Shown one piece after another: positions 17,208-26,628 of a stretch of 64,000 nt of DNA; the stretch's first letter is position 1, and each line of letters opens with the position of its first letter. A program made the translations under genes and the position numbers. The notes below the pieces were generated by a model. That model saw only the letters and a program-made list of their open reading frames with translations, was not told the DNA's origin and ran no database searches. The DNA is from an uncultured Acidobacteriota bacterium (GTDB lineage: Bacteria; Acidobacteriota; CAIWXX01), in NCBI GenBank assembly GCA_903916735.1, contig CAIWXX010000035.1, forward strand, positions 48,466 to 112,465, given 5' to 3'.

Positions 17208-18983
17208 ATGGATATCGCAGCATTTGACTGTTGGGCGATTCAAGGCAAGAGCCGCATCCACCGTGCATCGCCCACAAGCAAGATCATTGCCACAGCACTC
17301 TTTATCGGGTGCGTCGTCATGGCGCGGGATGTGCTGTCGCTATTCACGCTCTACATCATTCTAGCTACGCTTGTGATCATCGCTCGGCTCCCGCTGCGTC
17401 GGGCGCTGATCATCGCAGCCTATCCGGCATTATTCGCTGGCCTTTTTGCATTCAGCCAATGGAACGGGTTTTGGGCGACGCCGATCGTCCTCATGCTCAA
17501 ATCCATGAGTGCGGCATTGGCGATGGTCCTGCTGATCGGCACCACTCCTTTTCCTCAACTTTTCGCCATCATCGGGCACCTGCTGCCGCGTGTCGTGAGC
17601 GATGGGCTTTTAATGACCTACCGCACGTTTTTCTTGCTGCTCGAATCCATGGATCACCTTGTCACGGCGCTTCGGCTCCGCGGCGGACTCCAGCGCCATC
17701 GCCCATTCAAAACGATCCGCAATCTGTCGATTGCGCTGGGAGTGCTTCTGGTGCGGTCGCTCGATTTAGGCCAGAGGCTCTATGAGGTGCTGACGCTTCG
17801 AGGTTTCATGGGGCGGTTTCCAGAAGGCAATCGCCGGAGACATGTCGCGCAGGCGTGGGATGGATTGCCGATCGCCGCCGGGCTCATCTTGCTGATCATG
17901 GCCATCCTCTCGCGCACGGGCCGATGGTCGGCGATGCCGGCGTTGGCCGCGCCGATACTGGCAAGCATAGGATTTGTGGGTGCAATTGCCGAGCGGCGAG
18001 GGATGCGCGAACCGACACGGCCGCGGCACCCGGGAAGCACACTGCCGCCGGCCCCGGACGTATGGCGCGTCGATCATCACACAGAAGAGGGAGACATGCA
18101 CTTTGACCACGTTCACCCAGAGGTTGCCGGAAAAACCATTATCGCGCATGTCTCGTGCGTGCGGCACACATTCAGTGACCAGACAACAGTCAGTCTCTGC
18201 GGGTTGGATTTCGTTGTCACGGCAGCTCAGCGCGTCGTCGTCATCGGCCCCAATGGGTCGGGCAAGTCCACCTTGCTCTATCACCTGCTGGGGCTGCTGC
18301 GCCCCAACGAGGGCTTGGTGCAGCTCTTCGGACATGACCCGGCACAAGACTGGTCCGCTGTTCGCGAAAAAGTGGGGGTCGTGCTTCAAAATGTGGATGA
18401 GCAGATACTGGCGCCGACCGTGTATGACGACATCGCTTTCAGTCCACGCAACTATGGGCGGTCGCAGGAGGAAGTGGATGCGCTTGTCGAGAAGGTGATG
18501 AAGGACCTGAGCATCTCCCATTTGCGCGACAAGGCACCGCACTATTTAAGTGGCGGTGAGAAGCGCAAGGTGGCGCTGGCTGGAGCGCTGGCGTTACAAC
18601 CGGAGCTGCTGGTGATGGATGAGCCGTTCGAGGGACTGGACCCAAAGTCACGCGAAGAACTGATCGCACTGCTCAACCATCTACACGAGACCCGACGCGT
18701 TTCCTTCATTCTGACAACGCACGAAGTGGACATCGTCCCGAGGCTGGCGGACTCGGTCTATATGCTTGTGCAGGGAGGCGAGATCATACAGCACGGCACG
18801 CCGCGACGCATCTTCAGCCGCGCGGACTTGCTGGCACGGGGCAATATCGAGCCGCCGATCCTCGCACGCCTCTTCGACGCGTTGCGCAACTGCGGGCTGG
18901 ATGTGGGCGGCGCGCCCTTCACCGTGGATGAAGCAGCCGAACGCCTCGTTGCCTGGGCGAACCGAGCGATCCAGACAAAGTGA
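17208..18983 (+). CDS. Fused ECF transporter: CbiQ transmembrane coupling subunit plus CbiO ATPase
   Basis: This 591-residue protein joins two subunits that are normally separate. Residues 1-265 are the EcfT/CbiQ membrane part, with the two coupling motifs L-R-G at 157-159 and 197-199. A His-rich linker follows (H290, H291, H298, H301, H303). Residues 310-591 are the CbiO ATPase, with Walker A GPNGSGKST (347-355), signature LSGGE (447-451), Walker B LLVMDEP and the switch His505. A second start (ATG at 18096, preceded by GAGG) could give free CbiO. With CbiM it forms a Co/Ni importer. Confidence 0.92.
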   Translation: MDIAAFDCWAIQGKSRIHRASPTSKIIATALFIGCVVMARDVLSLFTLYIILATLVIIARLPLRRALIIAAYPALFAGLFAFSQWNGFWATPIVLMLKSMSAALAMVLLIGTTPFPQLFAIIGHLLPRVVSDGLLMTYRTFFLLLESMDHLVTALRLRGGLQRHRPFKTIRNLSIALGVLLVRSLDLGQRLYEVLTLRGFMGRFPEGNRRRHVAQAWDGLPIAAGLILLIMAILSRTGRWSAMPALAAPILASIGFVGAIAERRGMREPTRPRHPGSTLPPAPDVWRVDHHTEEGDMHFDHVHPEVAGKTIIAHVSCVRHTFSDQTTVSLCGLDFVVTAAQRVVVIGPNGSGKSTLLYHLLGLLRPNEGLVQLFGHDPAQDWSAVREKVGVVLQNVDEQILAPTVYDDIAFSPRNYGRSQEEVDALVEKVMKDLSISHLRDKAPHYLSGGEKRKVALAGALALQPELLVMDEPFEGLDPKSREELIALLNHLHETRRVSFILTTHEVDIVPRLADSVYMLVQGGEIIQHGTPRRIFSRADLLARGNIEPPILARLFDALRNCGLDVGGAPFTVDEAAERLVAWANRAIQTK

Positions 18984-19629
18984 AGATCCGTCGTTGACCA
19001 TTTTGCATTTCTAACAAACCCTCACCATCAGGTGTTTGGCTCTTTCTCGTGGCAGCGCAGAGAAGCCCAAGATTATTCAGGATGCTTATTGAGGATCCGA
19101 AAGATTTTGCAAACGACCCACATCTTCTTCCGTTGAGGTGCATTGCGTTTCCAGCAGAAGCAAGATGCGGCAGGCAGCTTTGTTCTCATCATTCCAGAAC
19201 ACAGAAGCTCTCCCCTACTCTGGGCAGACATCATCATCGGTTTCATACTTTCATTCGCTATTAAGGAGACAGGTCTCCTTCGCTTGGTGGGCGTCGACAG
19301 CCATGGCTACACCCAGGCCCATTATGTCGAGTCTCCGCGATTGCCTGACCAGGGCTGATTCTCGTGTTTTTTGTAGTCGGCATTTTCATCATGGAGATTT
19401 TCCATGACTTCGCGCCCTATCTATTTTGCGGGATGATCGGCTTTCCCATCGCCGTTGGAACATGCTATCTCTATCGTGTCTGGACCGGGAAGGACAAGCC
19501 TGTGAGCCATCATCTGGAGGATCACGACCACCGGAAAGTGATCTGAGCGGATCGCCGGTCAGCAAGACCATTTTTTCAGGCTCAAATGCGGCGAAAAGGC
19601 CGCAATCGCAGAGATCGGTAGGTACTCAT
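18984..19629. other. Stretch without a confident gene
   Basis: Between cbiQO and the rhomboid promoter there are two short open frames on the plus strand, 19143-19358 and 19364-19546. Both contain hydrophobic stretches, and the second is listed separately. Neither has a ribosome-binding site that decides the matter. They could be two halves of one decayed small membrane protein. Confidence 0.35.
19364..19546 (+). CDS. Possible small membrane protein
   Basis: This 60-residue frame has two hydrophobic segments (about residues 1-12 and 16-36) and a charged, His-rich C-terminus (HHLEDHDH). It begins at a GTG five bases after a preceding short hydrophobic frame (19143-19358); an internal ATG at 19391 is an alternative start. 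No Shine-Dalgarno sequence and no recognisable family. It may be a genuine small protein or a remnant. Confidence 0.3.
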   Translation: MFFVVGIFIMEIFHDFAPYLFCGMIGFPIAVGTCYLYRVWTGKDKPVSHHLEDHDHRKVI

Positions 19630-19659
19630 TTGAAGTTGTCGCCTGTTGATCGGTAGAAT
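19630..19659 (+). promoter_or_regulatory. Candidate sigma-70 promoter for the rhomboid gene
   Basis: TTGAAG (19630-19635), an 18-base spacer and TAGAAT (19654-19659). The predicted start near 19666 would leave a leader of about 30 bases before the ATG at 19696. Confidence 0.4.
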
Positions 19660-19695
19660 GTAGAGAGATCGAGACGAGACGATGCGGAATATACG

Positions 19696-20361
19696 ATGAT
19701 CCCACTCTATGACGATAACCCCACAAGGCGGGTGCCTTTCATCACGGTGATCTTCATTGTCATCAATGTCGTTGTATTTTTCTATCAGATATTTTCGCCG
19801 CATTCATTGAAATATTATGTGTATTCCCTCGGGGCTATACCGTGGGAGTTGACGCATATGCACGATCTGCGTCCCTATGCATCAGTGCCTCTCCCTTTGA
19901 CCATCATCACTGCGATGTTCATGCATGCCGGCTTCCTCCATCTCGCCGGGAACATGTTGTATCTTTGGATTTTCGGCAACAACATTGAAGATATCCTCGG
20001 CCATTTCACCTATATCATTTTCTATTTCGGATGCGGTCTGGCCGCCGCTGTGGGGCACATACTCTTCAACCTAAATTCGACGATACCGATGGTCGGGGCG
20101 AGTGGGGCTATTGCCGGAGTGCTGGGTGCCTACATGGTCCTCTACCCGACTGCACGCGTCCATACGCTTCTCCCCTTCCCTTTCTTTTTTCAGGTCGTCC
20201 CCATTCCTGCCTTTATTATTCTGGGCTTCTGGTTCCTGATACAGCTTCTCAGTGCTACGGCCGGCAGTGAGGGCGGAATTGCATTCATGGCACACATCGC
20301 AGGGTTTGTGGCGGGGCTTGGATTCGTTTTTGTTTTCCAGCCGCAACGCCGCCGCCGGTGA
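19696..20361 (+). CDS. Rhomboid family intramembrane serine protease
   Basis: This 221-residue, six-helix membrane protein cleaves transmembrane substrates inside the bilayer. The catalytic serine is S136 in GASG and its partner is H200 in AHIAGFVAG. The oxyanion-hole residues H82 and N86 lie in HLAGNMLYLW. The N-terminal IPLYDDNPTRRVP motif is typical of a common bacterial rhomboid clade. Its target is unknown. A possible own promoter lies upstream, and no operon partner is evident. Confidence 0.94.
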   Translation: MIPLYDDNPTRRVPFITVIFIVINVVVFFYQIFSPHSLKYYVYSLGAIPWELTHMHDLRPYASVPLPLTIITAMFMHAGFLHLAGNMLYLWIFGNNIEDILGHFTYIIFYFGCGLAAAVGHILFNLNSTIPMVGASGAIAGVLGAYMVLYPTARVHTLLPFPFFFQVVPIPAFIILGFWFLIQLLSATAGSEGGIAFMAHIAGFVAGLGFVFVFQPQRRRR

Positions 20362-20705
20362 TCCGGCTATTTGATGTCGGTGAACAAGACATCAAAAACT
20401 CCGTATGAGATGCCCCATTGTTTTCGCTTGATTTTGCTTTCTTCATTCCAAAGTCGACAACAGTGCCTGTTATCTTTTGGGGTTCTTCTATTAGAATCCC
20501 GATCCATAAATAATCACCGGGTTGCCGGGTTTGTCGCTCTTGGCAACAATGCTTGTGATCGCCGGACAGTCAGGGCGGCCGCGGCCGCCGCCTTATGCAG
20601 CTTGGCGGAATCGCCATGGCATGTACATGCATGGAGCAGCTGTTGATCGTGCCCGACGCCAAGAACGGCCACTGTCCCGCGTGCAACAGGCCTATGCCGA
20701 ATCGC
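20362..20705. other. Intergenic stretch after the rhomboid gene
   Basis: No recognised gene. It includes a very GC-rich patch (GGGCGGCCGCGGCCGCCG near 20573-20590) and the 5' half of a possible small Cys-rich frame starting at 20616, listed separately. Confidence 0.3.
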
Positions 20706-20846
20706 CTATTTCTGCCTGTGGAACCCTTCCATGATGAAACGTTGAGACAGCCCGGCGGAAACAGTATAGAGGCACGCAACGACTCGGAAGAAGTTTGCAT
20801 AACCCAGTATCTCTGCCGGCGACAAGCCGAGGTTAGGCGCCCATGA
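20616..20846 (+). CDS. Possible small Cys-rich protein, antisense to a membrane gene
   Basis: This 76-residue frame starts ACTC and carries C-x-C at residues 3-5 and a CPAC knuckle near residue 22, reminiscent of a minimal zinc ribbon. A GGCGGA sequence precedes the ATG. However, the second half runs antisense through the 3' end of the membrane-protein gene at 20706-21521, which is the stronger coding call. It may be a truncated gene, a short real one, or chance. Confidence 0.25.
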   Translation: MACTCMEQLLIVPDAKNGHCPACNRPMPNRLFLPVEPFHDETLRQPGGNSIEARNDSEEVCITQYLCRRQAEVRRP

Positions 20847-21521
20847 ATGAACTCCGTCGTAGATCAGCCAGGAGCCCAGAATGCAAGTAAGGAAAAGCCA
20901 TGGCCACTTCAAAAGCCCGCCGCGAAGGGCGAGAGCAGTGAGCAGGATCGGCGCAATCAGGCTCAACGCGATGAGATCACCAAGCCCCGAAACCATATTC
21001 ACAATGAGGTCCCACGTGCCGAAGTTACCGCTGAGTGAACCCTGGAGTCCACGAATGACCGACGGCACCACGAGGAACAACGTCACCAAAATAGCAGCCC
21101 CGATGATCAGCCTTTTGGCCCAGAGCCGGCCAGGGAATGACAATCCGACAACAGATGTCCATGTTCTGGCGAGCATCCAAATGCCGATAATAAAGATCAG
21201 ATTGCCTATAGCGACCAGAATACCCCTGATGATATTGCTTTTGGTGATTCCGATCATGTTGGGCATGATCGAAACGAAGAAAATATCGCTGATGGCGTAC
21301 AAGAGAGTGCTGCCGCCGATGTAAAGCCAGGCAAACCGAAGATAGTCACCCCGTTTGAACTTGACCGCCGCCGCTAGACCACCAAGGAATGCGAGCAGTT
21401 TGACGACGATAATTTCATAGTAGACAAAGTGAGAGAAGTCTTGGCCTGAAAGCAAGAAATAGAAAAAAAGATGGATTAATCCGAAAGCCAGCGGGATCAC
21501 ACACAGGAGCCGGTATTTCAT
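20706..21521 (-). CDS. Polytopic membrane protein, uncharacterised
   Basis: This 271-residue protein has about seven to eight membrane helices separated by short loops. It contains no obvious catalytic or transport motif that I recognise. The first hydrophobic segment begins within five residues of the ATG. It lies downstream of a small 81-residue gene on the same strand (88-base gap) and may share its transcript. Confidence 0.75.
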   Translation of the reverse strand: MKYRLLCVIPLAFGLIHLFFYFLLSGQDFSHFVYYEIIVVKLLAFLGGLAAAVKFKRGDYLRFAWLYIGGSTLLYAISDIFFVSIMPNMIGITKSNIIRGILVAIGNLIFIIGIWMLARTWTSVVGLSFPGRLWAKRLIIGAAILVTLFLVVPSVIRGLQGSLSGNFGTWDLIVNMVSGLGDLIALSLIAPILLTALALRGGLLKWPWLFLTCILGSWLIYDGVHSWAPNLGLSPAEILGYANFFRVVACLYTVSAGLSQRFIMEGFHRQK

Positions 21522-21608
21522 AAAACCCTCCCCAATAGATCGCCCCTTAATAGAGACGGAAAATCTTCTCTTGGAATCGCACCCGTTTTCATCGTCATGG
21601 GTTCCGTC

Positions 21609-21854
21609 CTAGCTTCGGCCAAGTTCAACCAGCTTGCTGACGACAGAGTCTGCAGCTTGTGCGCCGATGAGTGTGCAGAGCGCCGGCCGGAGGGCATCGG
21701 CAAGCTTCGGAATATCTTCAATCGTGATCGTTTCCGCCGTCTTGCCTATTTTCTTGGAAGCCATGCTGACCGATGTCTTGGTGACGAAATCCCCGAGAAT
21801 CGGTTGAAGAACATCTCTTAGCATTGAGCCTACGTTGCCAGAGAAAGAAGTCAT
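21609..21854 (-). CDS. Small helical protein, uncharacterised
   Basis: This 81-residue soluble protein is probably all-helical. It has a GGGGGA Shine-Dalgarno sequence before the ATG and lies upstream of the polytopic membrane protein on the same strand. The pattern (TITIEDIPKLADALRPAL...IGAQAADSVVSKL) looks like a small helical bundle, but no family is recognised. There is a single Cys in the second half. Confidence 0.55.
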   Translation of the reverse strand: MTSFSGNVGSMLRDVLQPILGDFVTKTSVSMASKKIGKTAETITIEDIPKLADALRPALCTLIGAQAADSVVSKLVELGRS

Positions 21855-21940
21855 TTCTCAGTCCCCCTTCTTCACAAAGACAAAGGATTTTGATTGACGG
21901 TCGATGAATATCTCATAGTTCTCCACCCAGCTGTCACCTC

Positions 21941-22351
21941 CTATGAAGCCTGCTCTGAACGAGGGATGTCTTCTGAACCAATACGGCGGATCAGAGGGCC
22001 ATAGTGGAGCCACATTAACTTTCTGCCGACCCAAGTGTACTTTCTTGGCATATACAAATCAAGACTATAGCTCCAAAGGTGTCGCGATATTTTGGGGTTC
22101 GTTCGGATCGCGATGAATCTGAAATATCCAGCCTGGCAAATGTATGACAAATCAGCCTGCATGTAATCAGCAACTCCGTTTTTATTATTGTTGCCGGTGC
22201 AATCGACGTTGCTGATTGGGCAGGGAGAATAAAGGGGTGTGTTGGCTTGGCCGATCTCGCGATGATCATCATCGAAAATGGTTGTCGCTCTCTCATGGCA
22301 GCTGGAGCGATTGTCCCAGTTGCGGTGGTTGAATATGTAGCAATCGGCCAT
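21941..22351 (-). CDS. Possible small protein overlapping the end of the GT-C-like gene
   Basis: This 136-codon frame from the ATG at 22351 overlaps the last 59 bases of the upstream membrane-protein gene in another frame. It has four Cys and many Trp, Tyr and His residues and looks protein-like rather than random. The ribosome-binding sequence GGAAAG is too close to the ATG to be convincing. No family is recognised. It could be genuine, a remnant, or chance. Confidence 0.3.
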   Translation of the reverse strand: MADCYIFNHRNWDNRSSCHERATTIFDDDHREIGQANTPLYSPCPISNVDCTGNNNKNGVADYMQADLSYICQAGYFRFIAIRTNPKISRHLWSYSLDLYMPRKYTWVGRKLMWLHYGPLIRRIGSEDIPRSEQAS

Positions 22352-24020
22352 CTTTCCAGGCCATGAAGTAGAGGGACGGATCATCGAGCGGGCGATTGAA
22401 CTGGAACCTGATCCGCGTTGGACCGTCTCCATTCGCGCCGAGCACCGTCGCCCTCATGCCCTCCAAATCGACAACATCACCAGACTTGAAAAACGGGGCT
22501 TGAATCTCGCCATCCACTAATTCCATGTCGAGCGTGTCGGTAGAGACTCGGTGAAATCGGTGCGTATATGGCCCCCATGAAAGCACTCGCCATGCGGCCG
22601 GCATGGGCATCCGATACAGCATTCGGTAGAAGTACGAATGAAAGCCGACGGCGATGTCAGGAGCCGTCAACAAGATGACAGTCTGCACATCGATGCAATC
22701 CTGGTCTAATTCCGCATCCTTCATGGAAGTCCTGAGGTTTTCAAACATCATCAGACGGAGCAAATATGGAGAAGCGAGCCGTCCGACCGGTGCCATAACA
22801 AGATGAATGAAGGCAAGAAATGCGCACGTGGCTCCAATAAGCCGATATTTCCAACCGTGCGTCCGGCGTCGCTCTTTCCACCAATAATGCAGCACGAGGG
22901 CGATGACAACGGATCCTCCGATGAAGGGCACGACCAGACATCGGGATCCGATGGGAGTCCCAGTGAAAGGAATGGCAGATGCCAGGGAACCTGCAGTCAA
23001 CCATCGAGCCGCCTGCCGTTCTTCAGTCGAAATCCTCGCCCATACAGCGCGAAGAAGCATGGCAAACACGGCCACAAAAAACATACCGGCGCCGAACATA
23101 ACAGGCCGAAGATGCGGGCGAAGCACCCAGAGATCAGCATTCCCGCCGGCCAACATCGCTCCCATGAGGACAACGAGACGCACGGGAAGTTGGATGAGGA
23201 ATGTGAGCGGCTCCTGCAATGGATTAATGTACCCGCTTCCTCCGGACGCCCCGAATTTGAAGAGCGCGTACAGCACAAGATAAAGAGAGATTACCACTGT
23301 AATGGGCAGGCACGCTTTCAGGCATTCTTTCCGTCTCCCAGGAGCGCCGAATGCCTCATACGCCAGCAGATATATGACCATGCCGATCGCCGCTTCACTG
23401 GCTGTCAACGACAGTGCAAAACAGGCGATGGATAAAAAGCGACCCGGACGCCACCCACCCGCTCGCCACCGGACATGACAGCTGACCCCGAGCATGCAGA
23501 CAGCCGCCGCGATGACAATATGCCGGGTCGCCGTCCAACAGAGAATTCCATGAATTCCTGAGATGGTGAAGACGATGAGGGCAAGTCGTGTCAGCGATTC
23601 CGGCAGAATCGAACGGAGTAAGGACCCGAAACCAAGGACCAGCAAGAGGAACCAGAGGATGCCATGAATACGATATCCCACGGGATTTAGGCCAAAGAAC
23701 ACATGATCCAAAGCCAAGAGGGCCGAGCTCAGTGGGCGGAAAAACGCCATTTTGAATTCGCGGCCAAAGAACCATGGAAACGCTCCCGCGTTCTTCATGA
23801 TTCCGACATGTACAGGATCGCCATCCGAGATGGTGTAGAGATTGGTCGGGCCAATCCAGGTACAGGGCGAGACGTGTTCCAAAATTCCGAGCTGGATGAA
23901 GTCATCAGCCATGAAGGCGGCAAAAGGCAACTCAATCACGCCCATCAAAACTGCTAGAAGTATGGCAAGCACAACGGGATTGGGAGAGCCTCCTTTAACA
24001 TCCACCGGGTGTTCCTGCAT
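22293..24020 (-). CDS. Polytopic membrane protein, possible GT-C type glycosyltransferase
   Basis: This 575-residue protein has about ten to twelve membrane helices followed by a soluble C-terminal domain of about 130 residues. A D-D pair in the first extracytoplasmic loop (FMADDFIQLG) is the usual position of the catalytic acid in GT-C lipid-linked sugar transferases, but I cannot assign a specific family. The last 20 codons overlap another possible frame. It stands alone on the minus strand, with no sugar-pathway neighbours. Confidence 0.7.
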   Translation of the reverse strand: MQEHPVDVKGGSPNPVVLAILLAVLMGVIELPFAAFMADDFIQLGILEHVSPCTWIGPTNLYTISDGDPVHVGIMKNAGAFPWFFGREFKMAFFRPLSSALLALDHVFFGLNPVGYRIHGILWFLLLVLGFGSLLRSILPESLTRLALIVFTISGIHGILCWTATRHIVIAAAVCMLGVSCHVRWRAGGWRPGRFLSIACFALSLTASEAAIGMVIYLLAYEAFGAPGRRKECLKACLPITVVISLYLVLYALFKFGASGGSGYINPLQEPLTFLIQLPVRLVVLMGAMLAGGNADLWVLRPHLRPVMFGAGMFFVAVFAMLLRAVWARISTEERQAARWLTAGSLASAIPFTGTPIGSRCLVVPFIGGSVVIALVLHYWWKERRRTHGWKYRLIGATCAFLAFIHLVMAPVGRLASPYLLRLMMFENLRTSMKDAELDQDCIDVQTVILLTAPDIAVGFHSYFYRMLYRMPMPAAWRVLSWGPYTHRFHRVSTDTLDMELVDGEIQAPFFKSGDVVDLEGMRATVLGANGDGPTRIRFQFNRPLDDPSLYFMAWKDGRLLHIQPPQLGQSLQLP

Positions 24021-24083
24021 GCAGCAGCCTCTCTGATGGCAGTTTATTGTGCAAACTGTACCATCATCGGGAGGATATTCTCT

Positions 24084-25940
24084 TCAACGATGTCCAAGGA
24101 CCATGGCATACATTATGAGTCCGATGAGTGTCAGGCCAATAATGAGCGCCGCGAGTGCAAAAATCCGGATGGCTTTTTCATAACTCGGTGGAAATGGCGT
24201 CGCTATCGAGCATTCCAGTTTGTTGTCAGCAATGAGATTCTCATACTCGCGAGGCTTGTCGTATTTCATCTCTTCGAATGAGACTCGCCCAGTGAAGATA
24301 GCCAGATCCATTGGGAACTTGTCAGGGCGGAAATGAGTATTAAAAAAATGGATTGTAAAAATGAAAGCCACGGCCAGCAGTGCTTCATCGCTGTGAATAA
24401 TGGCGGCGACATTGATGATTTCGCCCGGGAGAAATCTTGTGAAAAATTCGGGAAACCATAGAACCAACCCGGTCGACCCGATGAGTGCGACTCCCCACAA
24501 TACCGCGAAGTAATCGAATTTCTCCCAATATGTGTACCGGCCATAGTGAGGGCGTGGGCCGAGGTTGAAGAACCATTTGATGGAATTCCAAAATTCCTTC
24601 AGGTCCATCGAATTAAAGGCAAGGGAATCGGGATGCCGGATGAATCGCAACCAGCTTAACCCGGATTTCATTTTCCTTCGCCGCATGTCCCACAGATGAA
24701 CGCAAAAGACGAAAAAAAGGGTCATCGCGCCGACATGGTGCAATCCGGCCATAGGATTATGCCCGCCGAACATCCGGGAGAGGAATTGTGCCCAAGGCGC
24801 ATAGGAGAACTTGATGGCCATGCCTGTCAGAGCGAGAATGAAGAAGCTGAAAAGCATCACCAGATGCAGGACACGTTGGAAAAGCGAGAAGCGAATATAG
24901 AACTTTCCAGTCTCTGCGGTGAGCTTGAGATGTTGCCATAGATGACGGGAGCGCCAGAGACGCCAGACCCACGCGCACGTGTGAAGGAGAGCGAAACTGA
25001 GGGTTCCGACAAGTAACGCCGTCATTCCCCAAAAGGTATAAAAGAGCAAAGGATATTTTTGGCGATTGTAGTGTGACGCATGCGCCAGGTATCCGGTGAA
25101 TCGATAATGCGCGTTCGGATGGCATCGAGCACACGTCGCAACCACGTTGAAACGACTGAGGTGTGATTGCGGATGGGAGATGGGAAGAATGTCATGGAGG
25201 CCGTGACAATCGGTGCAGGTGGCGACACTGGACAAGCCCAACCGCAAGACCTTGCCATGATACGTTTCAAAAAATGTCTCCACTTCCATCACATGGCATT
25301 TGCCGCACTGCGTCATCATGTCGAATCGAGCGCCCTGCCGGTCGTGGGGTTTGAGGGCATGTGCAGCATGGCAGTCGACACACGTCGGGAGCTTTTCGCA
25401 GGTGTGTGAAATCACCGGGGAATGAATGCTTCGCCGAAAGGCCTCCTCAACCACTCGATGGCAGCGGCCGCATGTCAACGAGATGTGAGTGGCGGAAATG
25501 AGCGACCGAGGGTCATTGAGAGCGATGATGCCGTGGGTGCCATGGCAGTCGGAGCAGCGAGCGCCACGCACACCCAATGTCGCATGAATCGAGTCGCGAT
25601 ACTCCTTCATCTCTTTGTCATGACAGGCGCCGCAATCCACCGACTTGAGAACCTCTGTATGAGGCAATGCGGCCCCCGCTAAATCCTGATGGCAGGCAAT
25701 ACAATCAAGTGATGCGTGAACTGAAGCGGAAAGGATCTTCAGATCAACGGTGACGGAAATTTCTTTGCCGCCGCACGTTCCGATGAGAGATGGATCGGAA
25801 TGACACTCCAGACAGGTTTGATTCTCCTGTGAACGGGCTGTTCCCCCGACAAAACCGGTCAGAAAAATTACGGCGTAGATCAGCCTTCGAAAGATGAATG
25901 TCTTTTGCGTGAGTTCTGTCCTGCCGTTTCTTCTAAGCAT
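24084..25940 (-). CDS. Nine-haem cytochrome c fused to a cytochrome b-type membrane domain
   Basis: This ~618-residue protein has a signal peptide, then a periplasmic region with nine CXXCH haem c sites in about the first 290 residues. A membrane domain of about five helices follows, resembling the cytochrome b561/FdnI type, with conserved His in helices (for example FQRVLHLVMLF and LHHVGAMTLF). This architecture moves electrons between the quinone pool and periplasmic carriers. The start could be the ATG at 25940 or the GTG at 25943; neither has a clear ribosome-binding site. No dehydrogenase partner lies beside it. Confidence 0.88.
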   Translation of the reverse strand: MLRRNGRTELTQKTFIFRRLIYAVIFLTGFVGGTARSQENQTCLECHSDPSLIGTCGGKEISVTVDLKILSASVHASLDCIACHQDLAGAALPHTEVLKSVDCGACHDKEMKEYRDSIHATLGVRGARCSDCHGTHGIIALNDPRSLISATHISLTCGRCHRVVEEAFRRSIHSPVISHTCEKLPTCVDCHAAHALKPHDRQGARFDMMTQCGKCHVMEVETFFETYHGKVLRLGLSSVATCTDCHGLHDILPISHPQSHLSRFNVVATCARCHPNAHYRFTGYLAHASHYNRQKYPLLFYTFWGMTALLVGTLSFALLHTCAWVWRLWRSRHLWQHLKLTAETGKFYIRFSLFQRVLHLVMLFSFFILALTGMAIKFSYAPWAQFLSRMFGGHNPMAGLHHVGAMTLFFVFCVHLWDMRRRKMKSGLSWLRFIRHPDSLAFNSMDLKEFWNSIKWFFNLGPRPHYGRYTYWEKFDYFAVLWGVALIGSTGLVLWFPEFFTRFLPGEIINVAAIIHSDEALLAVAFIFTIHFFNTHFRPDKFPMDLAIFTGRVSFEEMKYDKPREYENLIADNKLECSIATPFPPSYEKAIRIFALAALIIGLTLIGLIMYAMVLGHR

Positions 25941-26187
25941 CACATCAGCCGCCGGCCGCGTGATAGCCTACCAGAAGCCATACAGGGAGTCGACTTAAAG
26001 CGGCGCTCTTACAAGGCCACATCAAAGTCGGCGACAATAGGATGATTGTGCGAAGTAAAAAGAAATAAATTCTGGAAGCGTTTTGATTGAGGGGTTCCTT
26101 TTTACTTTTTACCCGGACTTCTCCAATTCAAAATTTCCTAGTGAAGCACCGGCTTGACTGTGGTGTTATCCAAAAAGCTCTTAGAGT

Positions 26188-26625
26188 CTATTGTGCAGGG
26201 GCCTGCAAGATGTTGTGGTGATGGGAGAAAGCGGTGTTCTCGGCGAGGATGACCTGGCGACCGATCATCCGTTGATGATTGACGAGCACGGGCGCTCGCA
26301 GATTCGCCGTTGCATCGACGTAATTTTCAGGGAGGATACAAATCGCGAAAATGGCAAGATCTTCGGACTTATCCACTCCCAGGCCTTTCATATCTTCGAT
26401 CGTGATCGAGATCGAATAATTTTTCACAATCAGCCGCGGGTCGGTTGTGATGAAAACGAGGTAAGGATCATCAACCGACTGCAGCGGGCGGAAGGGAGAT
26501 GTCTCCGGACTATCCAGCAATAAAAACCGATGGCTGGCCGGAAATCCGATCAGGCCTTCTGGGAACCGGATAACATCACTTTCGGAATATTCGAGCTCGC
26601 CATAGGCAGGTGATATCAGCTTCAT
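26188..26625 (-). CDS. fliW: Flagellar assembly factor FliW
   Basis: FliW binds flagellin and, when freed, allosterically inhibits the RNA-binding protein CsrA, tying flagellin translation to secretion. This 145-residue protein has the family motifs IRFPEGLIGFP and PYLVFITTDP, followed by NLRAPVLVNHQ and GRQVIL. It starts three bases after flgL and is the last gene of the flgF operon. The usual neighbour csrA is not found in the 240 bases that follow. Confidence 0.95.
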   Translation of the reverse strand: MKLISPAYGELEYSESDVIRFPEGLIGFPASHRFLLLDSPETSPFRPLQSVDDPYLVFITTDPRLIVKNYSISITIEDMKGLGVDKSEDLAIFAICILPENYVDATANLRAPVLVNHQRMIGRQVILAENTAFSHHHNILQAPAQ

Positions 26626-26628
26626 GCC

